Part shown: positions 1-8,312 of the stretch, piece by piece
Layout: every line of letters starts with the position of its first letter
Numbering within the stretch: the stretch's first letter is position 1
Assembly: GCA_963820055.1 (NCBI GenBank)
Contig: CAWFYJ010000003.1
Span: 434,001 to 498,000, forward strand
Source: RHKX01 sp963820055
GTDB lineage: Bacteria; Actinomycetota; Thermoleophilia; Solirubrobacterales; 70-9
Length of the DNA stretch: 64,000 nucleotides
Reading direction: 5' to 3'
The notes under the pieces: generated by a model
The model's input: only the letters and a program-made list of their open reading frames with translations
Told to the model about the DNA's origin: nothing
Databases searched by the model: none
Program-made: the position numbers and the translations under genes

Positions 1-450
1 TGCCGATGTCGAAGTCGACGGGCACCGGCGTCCGGAAGCCGCCGGCGCCGGGATCCATGGTCGCCGAGAACATCCGGTCGGTGCTGGACTCCGAAGTCCT
101 GTACCCAGGTGACGAGCAGCCGGCCGTTGTTGCCGGCAGCGATCCGAGGCCAGCTCGAGTCGAAGTTCTGACCGACGTCGACTCGCTGCGGCGTCCCCCA
201 GACGCCGTCCTCGTAGGCGACGGCGAAGACGTGCGTCGTGGCCGTCGACGCGCTTCAGGTAGACGACTGCCGCCGCGTGCCGTCCTCGGACATCGCCGCA
301 TCGGGCGTCGCCGACGAGCGCCGAGCTCGGGCCATCGATGAGGTGGACGTCGGAGACGACCGCCATCGACGGGGTCGGGACGAACGCTGCCAGGGCCACG
401 AATGCACCGACCGCGAGCCCGATTGCGCGGATCCCGGAGGAGCAGCTCAT
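1..450 (-). CDS. Exported protein of unknown function, partial, frame-broken
   Basis: The ATG at 450 is followed by a signal peptide (hydrophobic run LAVGAFVALAAFV, then a PSMA cleavage-like end, about residues 11-32). No single frame stays open afterwards. Reading the minus-strand frames in turn gives one sensible chain: DGPSSALVGDA, then AMSEDGTRAAVVYLKRVDG, then THVFAVAYEDGVWGTP and RIAAGNNGRLLVTWVQDFG, then MDPGAGGFRTPV at the window edge. Switches fall near 300, 240 and 90. The one near 240 is repaired by removing a single base. The alternation of short strands with W and G turns suggests the first blades of an exported beta-propeller, which is only an impression. The start overlaps the likely stop of the upstream gene (TGATG). 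Confidence 0.5.
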   Translation of the reverse strand, partial: MSCSSGIRAIGLAVGAFVALAAFVPTPSMAVVSDVHLIDGPSSALVGDARCGDVRGRHAAAVVYLKRVDGHDARLRRRLRGRRLGDAAASRRRSELRLELASDRCRQQRPAARHLGTGLRSPAPTGCSRRPWIPAPAASGRRCPSTSTSA

Positions 451-1687
451 CAGCCCCGCCGAAATCGCCCTGCATCTGAGCCTTGTCGTCGGCGCCGTCC
501 GCACCGTCGTCGCTGGCGATGCCGGCCAGGGTCAGTGCTCCCTGGTCGCCGACCTCGGCGGTCGCCAGCACCGGCTCGTCCGACGCGAGACGGCGTCGAG
601 GTCGATGTCCTTGGGGACGGCGATGGTCACGTCCGCGCCCGACTGGCGGATGTCGTCGGCGGAGAGGAGCAGCTGTGCGGTGCCGGGGCAGGTCGCCTGG
701 ACGACTCCGGCGAGATCGAAGTAGTCGTATACGTCCGCGGCTCGGATCGAGGTTCGACTGCACGAGCTCGGCGGCCGGATCGACGACGTCGCACCGGATC
801 CTCCCGCCAGGCACGGAGCCGCGGCCGCCGCGGCTGCGGAGACGGCATCGATGACGGGAGCGGTGCGGGCCGCGCGCTTCGATGCCGCGCTCGTCTTCGG
901 CGGATCCTGGATGTCGGCCTTGACGGCGACGAAGGCGCCGAGCTTCGGCAGGTCCGGCTGCCCGTCGTCGGCCGGAACCCGGATCAGGATCGAGACGCCC
1001 GCGTGCCGACAGCGTGTAGGCGGGCTCCTTGCGGTCGGGGTTGATCCAGCTGACGAAGCCGTTGACCTGAGCACTGTCGGTCGAGCCGTTCGCCTTCCGG
1101 TCTCCGTCCTCGGCATAGGTGCCGTTGGCGAGGTCGCGGACGGGGACCTCGACCTTGGCGCCGGGGTCGGGGAGCTTCTTGGCGTGGACTCGCGTAGAGC
1201 TCGCCGCGGACCGCGATCGAGTAGCTGGACGCGACCGGATTCACGTGGACGACGGTCCCCGACATCGTGTCCGGTGCCGGATCGGGATCGCCGCCGCCCC
1301 CCGGCCCCGGCCCGGCCGGCGGGCGGTTCGTGTCGGGCGGCACGGTCGCGGGCGGCACCGCCGGCGGCGGGTAGGTCGTCGGCAGCGGGGTCGCCGGCGC
1401 CGGTGGTCGATGCGGAGGAGCCGGAGCCGCCCCCCGAACCGCCGCCGGTTCCGCCCGACGGAGCCGGATCCGCGGCGACCGGCGCGGCCGGAGCCGTCGT
1501 CCCGTCGAGGGCCAGTACCTGAGACCCGAGCGCTCCGAGTTTCGGCTGCGGGCCCGAACGCGACGCCGACGAACAGCCCGAAGGCCAGCGCCGAGCAGAG
1601 CAGCGGCGCCGACCAGTTGCGGCTCGTGACGGTGAGCGTCCCGATGCCGATGATCGCGTCGCTCAGGCTGTTCAGCCGCTCTCTCAC
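450..1687 (-). CDS. Membrane-anchored protein with Pro/Gly-rich linker, frame-broken
   Basis: The GTG start at 1687 overlaps the stop of the preceding zinc-ribbon gene (GTGA). The first ~45 residues include one membrane segment (APLLCSALAFGLFVGVAF). A long Gly/Pro/Ser/Thr linker follows, then a region containing MSGTVVHVNPVASSYSIAVRG and VPVRDLANGTYAEDG that looks like a small beta-barrel, then GFVSWINPDRKEPAYTL and ILIRVPADDGQPDLPKLGA. The C-terminal part includes YDYFDLAGVVQATCPGTAQ and LTLAGIASDDGA. Several frame switches occur (near 1530, 1190 and 1000 and below 800). Those at ~1190 and ~1000 are each fixed by deleting one base. The end point is an estimate. I do not recognise the family. 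The short strands after the linker might bind a ligand or polymer outside the membrane. Confidence 0.5.
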
Positions 1688-2423
1688 CTGACCACCTCGG
1701 AGGGGGGCTCAGCGGCGGGCGGCGGCGCGTCGGCGGCGGGCGGCGGCATGCCCGCCGGCGGCGGTGGCGCGTCCGCCGCGGGAGGCGGGGCATCTGCCGC
1801 GGGGGGCGGGATCTCGATCGGCGGAGAACCGGCCAAGGCGCACCCTCGAGCGGAGGCGCATCCTCAACCGGAGGTTGAGGCGCATCCTCGTCCGGAGGTA
1901 GAGCCTCGAGCGGCGGTGCACCGTCGACCGGCTCCGGCATCGCGGCGTCGGGCTGGACCACCGTCTCCGCGGTCGAGCTCGCCGGCGCCGCCGGCTCGAT
2001 CAGCGTCGTGCCGCACGGACCAGCAGAAGGCGGCACCCCGCGCGTACATGCGCGTTGCAGTTCGGGCAGGTCCCGGCGGCGCCGGCGTCCTCGAGGCGCA
2101 GCATCCGCTCGACCCCGGCGAGCTCCGCGTCGACGGCCTGCAGCTCGGCGGCGTGACGGGTGAGGACATCGAGGCGGAAGTGATCCCGGCTCGCCATCTC
2201 GTAGGCCATTCCGCCGAGGTCCCATTGCAGCTCGGCGAAGCGGCGGGCGAGGACGTTCCGGCGGCGCGCGAGATCGTCGGCGCCGGCAGTCGGTGCGGGA
2301 GGCTCGGCACCGGGGGCCGGAGCATCGGACGCCATCGCCGGCGGGCCGCCGGCGGCGCGGCGGGCCGGCGGGCGGCGGCGGCGCCGGCGGCGCGGCGGCG
2401 AGACGACGGTCGGTCAGGCTCAC
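1684..2423 (-). CDS. Zinc-ribbon protein with coiled coil and Pro-rich tail, frame-broken
   Basis: The GTG at 2423 overlaps the stop of the upstream gene (GTGA). After a Pro/Ala-rich start comes a helical segment (DDLARRRNVLARRFAELQWD to ELAGVERMLRLED) that looks like a coiled coil. It is followed by CPNCNAHVRAG and, after a frame switch near 2030, FCWSCGTTL, so four cysteines form a zinc ribbon. The tail is Pro/Asp/Glu-rich with repeated PPAADAP units and ends EVVR. A further switch near 1835 is repaired by removing one base. The gene lies between two other unknown genes of the same string, and all junctions overlap, so co-translation is likely. The function is unknown. The ribbon and coiled coil suggest a scaffold role for the neighbouring anchored proteins, but this is inference. 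Confidence 0.55.
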
Positions 2424-3098
2424 TTGATCACCGTGGCCTGGGTGCCGCCGCCGGGGTCGCTGTTGTCCTTGGGCGGAGGCTTGCCGGGCAGTGGCGATCG
2501 TGTCCGGGAGGTTCTGGCTCGCCTCCGAATAGTCGTCGCCACTGGCGTTCTCGAGATCCTGCAGGTCCTGCCTGCTCGCGACCTCCGGGTTGTCGATGCT
2601 TCCCGACGCGCCGCTGTTGCCCCCTCCGGAGTTGCCACCGCCGCCGGAGCTGGTGTTCTTCGCCGCGGCATCCTTGGACGCGGACTCGAGCTGTCCGCGG
2701 CGGGGTCCCGGCATCGGCGACCTGGGCGCCGCTGCCGTCGACCCGCAGCACCGTCGGCGTCCCGCTCGCGTCGACCCGTCGCCGCCACCGCGGCCGATCA
2801 GGACGCCGACGAGCAGCATCAGTCCGAGCATGGCGATGCCGGCCGACGGCGACCACCGGCGAGCCTCCCGCGCCGGTTGCCGGGCGACCGCCGGCTCCGC
2901 TGCCGCCCCGAGCGGAGCCGGTGCGGTGGTGGCGGGTTCCGTCGCAGCCGCCTCGGAGCTCACGTAGGGCGCGTAATCGACGCGCGGGTCGCCGCGCCGT
3001 CGGCCGCAGTTGAGGCAGTAGCGCTGATCGGCCGCGAGGGGATAACCGCAAGCGCTGCAGGGCTCGCCTCGGCTGCCCCAGTTCGACGAATTGCTCAC
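2420..3098 (-). CDS. Zinc-ribbon single-span membrane protein, frame-broken
   Basis: The GTG at 3098 overlaps the stop of the lipoprotein gene (GTGA). An N-terminal zinc ribbon is clear: CSACGYPLAADQRYCLNCG (two CxxC pairs). A Pro/Ala linker and one membrane segment follow (AGIAMLGLMLLVGVLIG, about residues 75-95), so the ribbon is cytosolic and the rest exported. After frame switches near 2770 and 2700 the chain continues as SGTPTVLRVDGSGAQVADAG, a Gly/Ser-rich stretch, NPEVASRQDLQDLENASG and finally GGGTQATVIK at the stop (2420). The layout of ribbon, helix and disordered exterior is seen in many actinobacterial proteins of unknown role. The link to phosphate uptake is by position only. Confidence 0.6.
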
Positions 3099-3881
3099 TT
3101 GCCATTCTGGCCTCCGTTGGGCTGGTTGGCGGCATCGGTCGGCAGGGACGGGAAGTAGCTGACCGACACGTCGGCGCCTTCGGGATCGCCGATGAAATAG
3201 ACGTGGTAGACCTTCTGGCGGTCGGGATTCATCTTCTCGATCGCCGCCCGGCCGGCGGCGACGATCTTGTCGCCGTCGCTGCGCGACGCCGTAGATCAGG
3301 AGCCGGGCGAGCTGCTCGTCGCTCGTTGTTGATCGGCGGTCCCGGACGCGTTGATGCCGGAGACCGCGATCGTTTTCGAGCGAAGGTTCGCCGACGGTCA
3401 CGTCGGGGACCGTGGTCGTGAGCGGATCGGCGGTACCGATCTCGACCTCGACCGAGTCGGGCTTGCCGACCGCCAGCACCTGGTTGTTGACCCAGTCGAG
3501 CGTCTGCCCGGGCTCGATGCATAGGGATCGTCGTCAGCGCCGGCTCGATGCCGGGGATCGTTGTTCTTGTAGACGCTGTTGCCCTTGCTGTCGCGAACGT
3601 TGATCGCGATCGGGACGTTGACGAGCGTCTGATCGGAGTTGTTCTTGACCTCGACGACGACGGCGGTGCCGTTGCGGTCGGTGAGCATCGTCGTGTCGAG
3701 GATCTCGACGTCCTTGCTCTTCTTGTCGATCTCGAGGCCCTTCTCCTTCTTGATCGGCCCGAGCGACGCCGCGATCTCGGCGCTCTTCTCCTGGGTCGAC
3801 TGGCAGCCGGCGACGAGCAAGCGCGAGGGCGACGGCGGAGCCACGAGGATGGGTGCCCGGACGCCGATCAACCGAACGCAC
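3095..3881 (-). CDS. Lipoprotein of unknown function next to pstB, frame-broken
   Basis: A GTG at 3881, overlapping the end of pstB, begins a lipoprotein signal. One base removed near 3820 joins SAVALAL to LVAGCQS, a good lipobox. The mature part reads IAASLGPIKKEKGLEIDKK, then DTTMLTDRNGTAVVVEVKN and QTLVNVPIAINVRDSKG, an immunoglobulin-like beta domain of the FxLYD/DUF4352 kind. After switches near 3510 and 3380 it continues QTLDWVNNQVLAVGKPDSVEV, then DEQLARLLIYGVA and KVYHVYFIGDPEGADVSV, and stops at 3095. The position after pstB suggests the whole string belongs to the Pho transcription unit. Function unknown. Confidence 0.6.
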
Positions 3882-4868
3882 CGCCGATGTAGTCGCGGGT
3901 CCGCTGCTCGCACGGGGTCACCGAAGACCTGCTCGGCCGGCCCGTACTCGACGAGCTCGCCGAGGTACATGAAGCCGACGTGATCGGCCACCCGGAGCGC
4001 CTGCTGCATGTTGTGGGTGACGATCACGATCGCGACCTCCTTGCGGAGCTTCAGGATCAGGTCCTCGATCACCTGCGTCGAGCCCGGGTCGAGGGCCGAG
4101 CACGGCTCATCGAGCAGCAGGACCTCGGGCTGCGCCGCGAGGGCCCGCGCGATGCAGAGCCGCTGCTGCTGCCCTCCGGAGAGCCGCAGCGCCGGATGGT
4201 CGAGCGAGCCGCCGACCTCGTCCCAGAGCCCGGCGCGGGTCAGCGCATCGGCGACGGGCTGCTGAAGGGCGTGCTTGCGCGGTCGCTTCGCGCCCTGCTC
4301 CCGGAGCGCGTAGGCGATGTTGTCGAAGATGCTCATCGGGAACGGGTTCGGCTGCTGGAAGACCATGCTGACCCGGCGCCGAAGGTCGGTGACCTCCATC
4401 TCGTCGATGTCCTGCGCCGTCGAGGGTGATCTGGCCGACCCGCTTCGCCGTCGGGGTGATCTCGGCCAGGCGGTTGAGCGTCCGCAGCAGGGTCGTCTTG
4501 CCGCAGCCCGACGGGCCGATCAGCGCCAGCACCTCGCCCTGGCGAACGGGCAGCGAGACGTGCTTGACGGCCCACTTCTCGCCGTAGGCGACCGAGACGT
4601 CGTTGATCCGCATCCGCTCGTTCTTGTGGATCCCGGCCTCGGCCGACCGGCGGCGGCTCATCGCGGTCCCGAAGCTCGTGCCCGCATCGGGCGCCGGCGC
4701 CTGAACCGCGCCCGGCGCGGCGAGCCGCCGCGATCGACGGCTCCCGGTCGACGAACGATCCGGCGGATCGGCGGCGGCGACCGGCGGCGCGCCGCCGTTC
4801 CCCGTCGCCTGCCCGGCGTCGGCGGCAACGCCGCTGTGATCGATTCCGTTGCCGTCTACCGGACCCAT
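3868..4868 (-). CDS. pstB: Phosphate ABC transporter ATP-binding protein PstB, two frame breaks
   Basis: This is the ATPase that powers phosphate import with PstC/PstA. It shows Walker A GPSGCGKTT, Q-loop FQQPNPFPMS, signature LSGGQQQRLCIARALA, Walker B VLLLDEP and switch His in IVTHNMQQA. The C-terminal end reads RDYIGGAFG in a shifted frame. Two frame switches occur, near 4420 and near 3915, and each is repaired by removing one base. The corrected gene is 999 nt, an exact multiple of three. The ATG at 4868 overlaps the pstA stop but gives an unusually long, Pro/Ala-rich N-terminus of about 85 residues before the conserved core (RINDVSVAYG). The ATG at 4661 (MSRRRSAE) or the one at 4616 (MRINDVSV) could be the true start. 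The breaks look like consensus errors rather than decay. Confidence 0.9.
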
Positions 4869-5803
4869 GTGCGATCTGCCCTCCCGCGGATCGCGCCGGC
4901 GACCACGAAGTTGAGGAGAATGACGATCAGCAGCAGGACGAACGCTGCGAAGTAGGCCTTCTCCGGCGAGAGGCCCTCGCCGGCCGGCGAGTTGATGTAG
5001 ACGTAGCTCGTCAGCGTCGAGCCGAGACCGCGGAGCGGACCGAAGATTCCCTCGCTGCCGCTCTGCAGCTGCAGGGTTCCTCCGAGCAGCACGATCACGA
5101 TCGCCGTGTCGCCGGCGACCCGGCCCATCCCGAGGGCGGTGCCGGTGCCGATGCCCGGGCGCGCCGCCGGCAGCAGGACGCGGCGGATCGTCGCCGCCTT
5201 CGTCTTCCCGAGCGCGAATGACGCCTCCCGGACGTGGCCCGGGATCGAGTTCAGCGCCTCCCTCGTCGAGGCGACGATCAGCGGCAGCGCGATCAGCGAC
5301 ATCATCGCCGAGCAGGCGAAGAACGACCTGCCGAGCACGGCCGATCCCGCTTGGAAGGAGAACGGGGCCAGGATCTGCTGCTGGAAGAAGATCAGGCCGA
5401 AGATCGCGAGGACGATGCTCGGCGTGCCCGCGACGATCTCGATCCCCGACTCGACCATCCGGGCGAGCCAGGAGGGTCGTCCGTACTCGGTCAGCCAGAT
5501 CGCGATGAGGATCCCGAGCGGCAACGCGATCGCCGTGGACAGGAGGATCACGATCACGGTTCCGATCAGCGGGTCCTTGAAGCCGCCGCTCTTCGACTGG
5601 TCGAGCTCCGGCGCCGGGCTCTGGGTCAGCAGGGAGAGATCGATGTGCTGGGCGCCCTTGAACCCCATGTAGATCAAGATCGAAGCGGCGATGACGATCA
5701 GCATCACCCCCGTCGTCCAGGCGGCGAGGTAGCCGATCCGGTCGCGGAGCGGCCAGGTCCGGACGCTGTCGCGCGGCGGCTTGGCGACTGCCGGGCTACT
5801 CAC
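4856..5803 (-). CDS. pstA: Phosphate ABC transporter permease PstA
   Basis: A 315-residue inner-membrane permease with about six hydrophobic spans. The first is at residues ~27-49 (YLAAWTTGVMLIVIAASIL). The family EAA-type loop is visible as EALNSIPGHVREASFALG followed by KTKAATIRRVLLP. It pairs with PstC to form the phosphate channel energised by PstB. The GTG start at 5803 overlaps the pstC stop (GTGA), and the stop overlaps the pstB start, as expected for one transcript. The length is slightly above the usual ~290 residues because of an N-terminal cytosolic extension. No frame damage is seen here, in contrast to pstB just downstream. Confidence 0.95.
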   Translation of the reverse strand: MSSPAVAKPPRDSVRTWPLRDRIGYLAAWTTGVMLIVIAASILIYMGFKGAQHIDLSLLTQSPAPELDQSKSGGFKDPLIGTVIVILLSTAIALPLGILIAIWLTEYGRPSWLARMVESGIEIVAGTPSIVLAIFGLIFFQQQILAPFSFQAGSAVLGRSFFACSAMMSLIALPLIVASTREALNSIPGHVREASFALGKTKAATIRRVLLPAARPGIGTGTALGMGRVAGDTAIVIVLLGGTLQLQSGSEGIFGPLRGLGSTLTSYVYINSPAGEGLSPEKAYFAAFVLLLIVILLNFVVAGAIRGRADRTWVR

Positions 5804-6843
5804 GGCCGGACCCCGTACTTGCGCATCGGCAGCTTCGCGACGTACCCGGCGACCGACAGGAACATGCTCGAGACGAGCAGGACCGCTGCGAAGGCGTAGA
5901 GCGTCTGGCGGAACGGTGTGACCGTCAACCCCTCGGAGTTCTGGACGATCGCCGCCGCGAGCGGGAGGATCGGCTCGAAGATGAAGGTCAGGCCGTCGAT
6001 CGGCTTCGGCGCGAATGCGGCCGCTCCGGCGACCATCGACAGCATGATCGCCTCACCGAGGGCACGCGCGGTCGCCAGCACGGCGGCGGCGATGACGGCC
6101 GGCCGGGAGGCGCGGACGTTGATCGTCCAAGCGACCCGCCAACGATTTGCCCCGAGTGCGGCTGCGCCCTCGCTCCAGGAACGCGGCACCGCCCGCAGGG
6201 CATCGACCACGATCGCGATCATGATCGGCGTGATCATGATCGCGAGGACGAGGACCCCGATCCCGAGACCTCCCCCGTTGAGCTGGATGACGTTGGCCAC
6301 GGACTCGCGGCGGTCATCGCTGATCACGTGCTCGTCGACGAACGGGACGATCACGAGCAGTCCGATCAGCCCGTAGACGACCGACGGCACCGCCGCCAGC
6401 AGGCGGACGACCGGCTCGAGGACGCGATTGACCGACGGCGGCGCGAACTCGACGATGAACACCGCAGCGAAGACGGAGGTCAGCCCGGCGATCAGGACCG
6501 CCCCGGCCGTGACCAGGATGGTGCCCCAGAGAATCGGCCAGGCATGCAGCGTGTAGACGTAGTCGCGGGGATCCGCCGGTGAGTCGAAGATCGCCGTCAG
6601 CTGCCGATCGACGCTCCCTCCGCCGCCGAACCAAGCTAGCCCGTTCGCCTGAAAGGACGGCCACGCCTCCTTGAACACGAAGATCATCATCGCCACGATC
6701 AGGAACAGGACGATGGAGGCGACGGCGCCGAGCAGCGGCTCGACGCGACTGTCCGGCCATCGCCGTAAGGCGGCGAGCGGGCCGGACTTGCGGCCGGGCC
6801 CGATCGGGCCCGGCCGTGTGGTTGCAAGGGACCCGCCGGCCAT
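5800..6843 (-). CDS. pstC: Phosphate ABC transporter permease PstC
   Basis: A 347-residue permease. An N-terminal span (EPLLGAVASIVLFLIVAMMI) is followed by an extracytoplasmic segment and the ABC permease core. The conserved loop reads DALRAVPRSWSEGAAALGA with RATALGEAI-like residues (TARALGEAIMLSM) after it. The start follows the pstS stop directly (TAAATG), and its own stop overlaps pstA. The N-terminal ~35 residues are a charged, Pro/Gly-rich cytosolic tail that varies in the family. Role: together with PstA it moves phosphate delivered by PstS. Confidence 0.95.
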   Translation of the reverse strand: MAGGSLATTRPGPIGPGRKSGPLAALRRWPDSRVEPLLGAVASIVLFLIVAMMIFVFKEAWPSFQANGLAWFGGGGSVDRQLTAIFDSPADPRDYVYTLHAWPILWGTILVTAGAVLIAGLTSVFAAVFIVEFAPPSVNRVLEPVVRLLAAVPSVVYGLIGLLVIVPFVDEHVISDDRRESVANVIQLNGGGLGIGVLVLAIMITPIMIAIVVDALRAVPRSWSEGAAALGANRWRVAWTINVRASRPAVIAAAVLATARALGEAIMLSMVAGAAAFAPKPIDGLTFIFEPILPLAAAIVQNSEGLTVTPFRQTLYAFAAVLLVSSMFLSVAGYVAKLPMRKYGVRP

Positions 6844-7647
6844 TTAGCGGAGCGGCACCCAGTCCGAGGCGATGATCTTCTGGGCGGCCTTGCTCTTCCG
6901 CGTGAACTCGATGAAGCTCTTCGCCGCCCCCTTGGCCTTGCCGCGGGTGACGAAGAAGAAGTTCCTGACTCCGCCGTACTCGCCGGACTTGGCATTACGC
7001 AGCGTGCACGGAACACCGTTGAATGGAACGTCGAACAGATCCCTCGTGTACGAGAACGAGGCATACCCAATCGCCTGCGGGTCGGCCTTGATCGCCTGCG
7101 CCTGCAGGCCGTTCGAGGACTTCGCCTTGGCGCTGCCGGCGACGCGGAGCTTCTCTCCCATGAAGATGTTCTGGAAGGCGTCGTAGGTACCGGAGGCGGG
7201 TGTACGGACGACCAGGTTGATCGAACCGTTCTGCTTCGAACCGGGGACCTGGCTCCAGCTCCGGATCCGGCCCGAGAAGATGTTCTGGATCTGCGCCCGG
7301 CTGAGATTCGGGAGCGGGTTCTTCTTGTTCGTCACGACGCAGACGGAGTCGCGAGCGATTTTGTTGAAGACGATTCCGCCCGGATCAGCGGGCTTCGGGT
7401 CGCGGGAGGACATGCCGATCGTCACCCGACCGCGGGCGACGTCGCTGATCCCGATGTCGGATCCGCCCTGGAGGATCGCGAACTTCGTTCCCTTCTTGAC
7501 CTTGACGTAGGCCTTGGCGAGCTTCGTCGCCAGCGGGGCGATCGAGGTCGAGCCGCTCATCGTGATGGTCCCCGCCTGCGCCGATGCGGCGCCAACGGTC
7601 ATGACGAAAGCTGCGGTCGCAAGCGCGATCAGACTCCGCGTTTTCAT
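6844..7647 (-). CDS. pstS: Phosphate-binding protein PstS
   Basis: The extracytoplasmic phosphate receptor that feeds PstCA, 267 residues from the ATG at 7647. That start is preferred over the GTG two codons upstream because GAGAGG sits five bases before it. A Sec signal peptide (LIALATAAFVMTVGAASAQA) has no lipobox cysteine, so the protein is released or held otherwise. This is unusual beside the lipoprotein PstS of many Gram-positives. The phosphate-site motif SGSTSIAPLA opens the mature protein, with GGSDIGISDVARG and RTPASGTYDAF later. It is the first gene of the pst operon. A possible PHO box lies 57-84 bases upstream of its start. Confidence 0.93.
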   Translation of the reverse strand: MKTRSLIALATAAFVMTVGAASAQAGTITMSGSTSIAPLATKLAKAYVKVKKGTKFAILQGGSDIGISDVARGRVTIGMSSRDPKPADPGGIVFNKIARDSVCVVTNKKNPLPNLSRAQIQNIFSGRIRSWSQVPGSKQNGSINLVVRTPASGTYDAFQNIFMGEKLRVAGSAKAKSSNGLQAQAIKADPQAIGYASFSYTRDLFDVPFNGVPCTLRNAKSGEYGGVRNFFFVTRGKAKGAAKSFIEFTRKSKAAQKIIASDWVPLR

Positions 7648-7703
7648 ATTCACCTCTCGTGCGTAGAACTTCGGTTGAAATCGAAGTCATCGTGGAGTGC
7701 GCC

Positions 7704-7731
7704 GGAGTCGATGAGGTAAACGCGGGGTGAC
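7704..7731 (-). promoter_or_regulatory. Possible PHO box upstream of pstS
   Basis: On the minus strand three hexamers, GTCACC, TTTACC and GACTCC, follow one another at 11-base steps, each with five bases between. Actinobacterial PhoP boxes are direct repeats of about 11 bases with a TTCACC-like core. The site lies 57-84 bases before the pstS start, where an activator would bind. The first two units fit well and the third is weak. The assignment rests on this pattern and the neighbouring gene only. Confidence 0.4.
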
Positions 7732-7839
7732 AGAGTGGAGAAGAAGTGGTGACGCGCCTTTCACCGGCGCATAACTTCCGGGGAACATCGCCGGCCCCGG
7801 GGCGCCCTAGGGTCGGCGCACCCGACCAGGAGGCCGCCG

Positions 7840-8280
7840 ATGAGGCGATTGCTTTTCACCACGATGTCCCTGCTCGTTCTCGGCGCCGTGTTCGCCGCCG
7901 AAGCATGGGCTCCGCCCATCTGGGGCATTCCCGACGTGCGGGTCTCCGCCGGCTGCGCCGTTTACGGTCAGGCGATCACCCTCGCCGGCGGCGGCTTCGC
8001 GCCCGGATCGAACGTCAACGTCTCGGCGCCCTTCGGACATTACGTCGGCGCTCCGCTCCCCGAGCGTTGGATCCCGGCCGTCGACGTCGTCGCCGACGGG
8101 CAGGGTCGGATCGAGGCGACCCTGCAGCTACCCAGCCATGGCAGCCCTGACTGGCGCTACCAGGCACGGACGGTGATGGCGACCGGCCCGTCTTACCGTG
8201 ATGGCCAGGAGTTGTCCTCGTTCGACCAGCTGGTGGTTGCGTCGAAACGAATCTGTAACCGTCTCGAACCCTCCAGTTGA
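7840..8280 (+). CDS. Small exported protein of unknown function
   Basis: 146 residues. The ATG at 7840 follows a strong ribosome site (AGGAGG, seven bases upstream). A signal peptide (LLFTTMSLLVLGAVFAAEAWA) is cut near residue 23. The mature domain of ~120 residues has two cysteines, C45 and one five residues before the Leu-Glu end (RICNR). It also has a strand-turn pattern (AGCAVYGQAITLAGGGFAPG) like small Ig-like or filamin-like folds. It is transcribed away from pstS, so the 190-base gap between them holds both promoters and could make it Pho-responsive. No family recognised. Confidence 0.8.
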   Translation: MRRLLFTTMSLLVLGAVFAAEAWAPPIWGIPDVRVSAGCAVYGQAITLAGGGFAPGSNVNVSAPFGHYVGAPLPERWIPAVDVVADGQGRIEATLQLPSHGSPDWRYQARTVMATGPSYRDGQELSSFDQLVVASKRICNRLEPSS

Positions 8281-8312
8281 GCTTGAGCCAAGGCCCGGGC
8301 TGGGAGCGCCGG

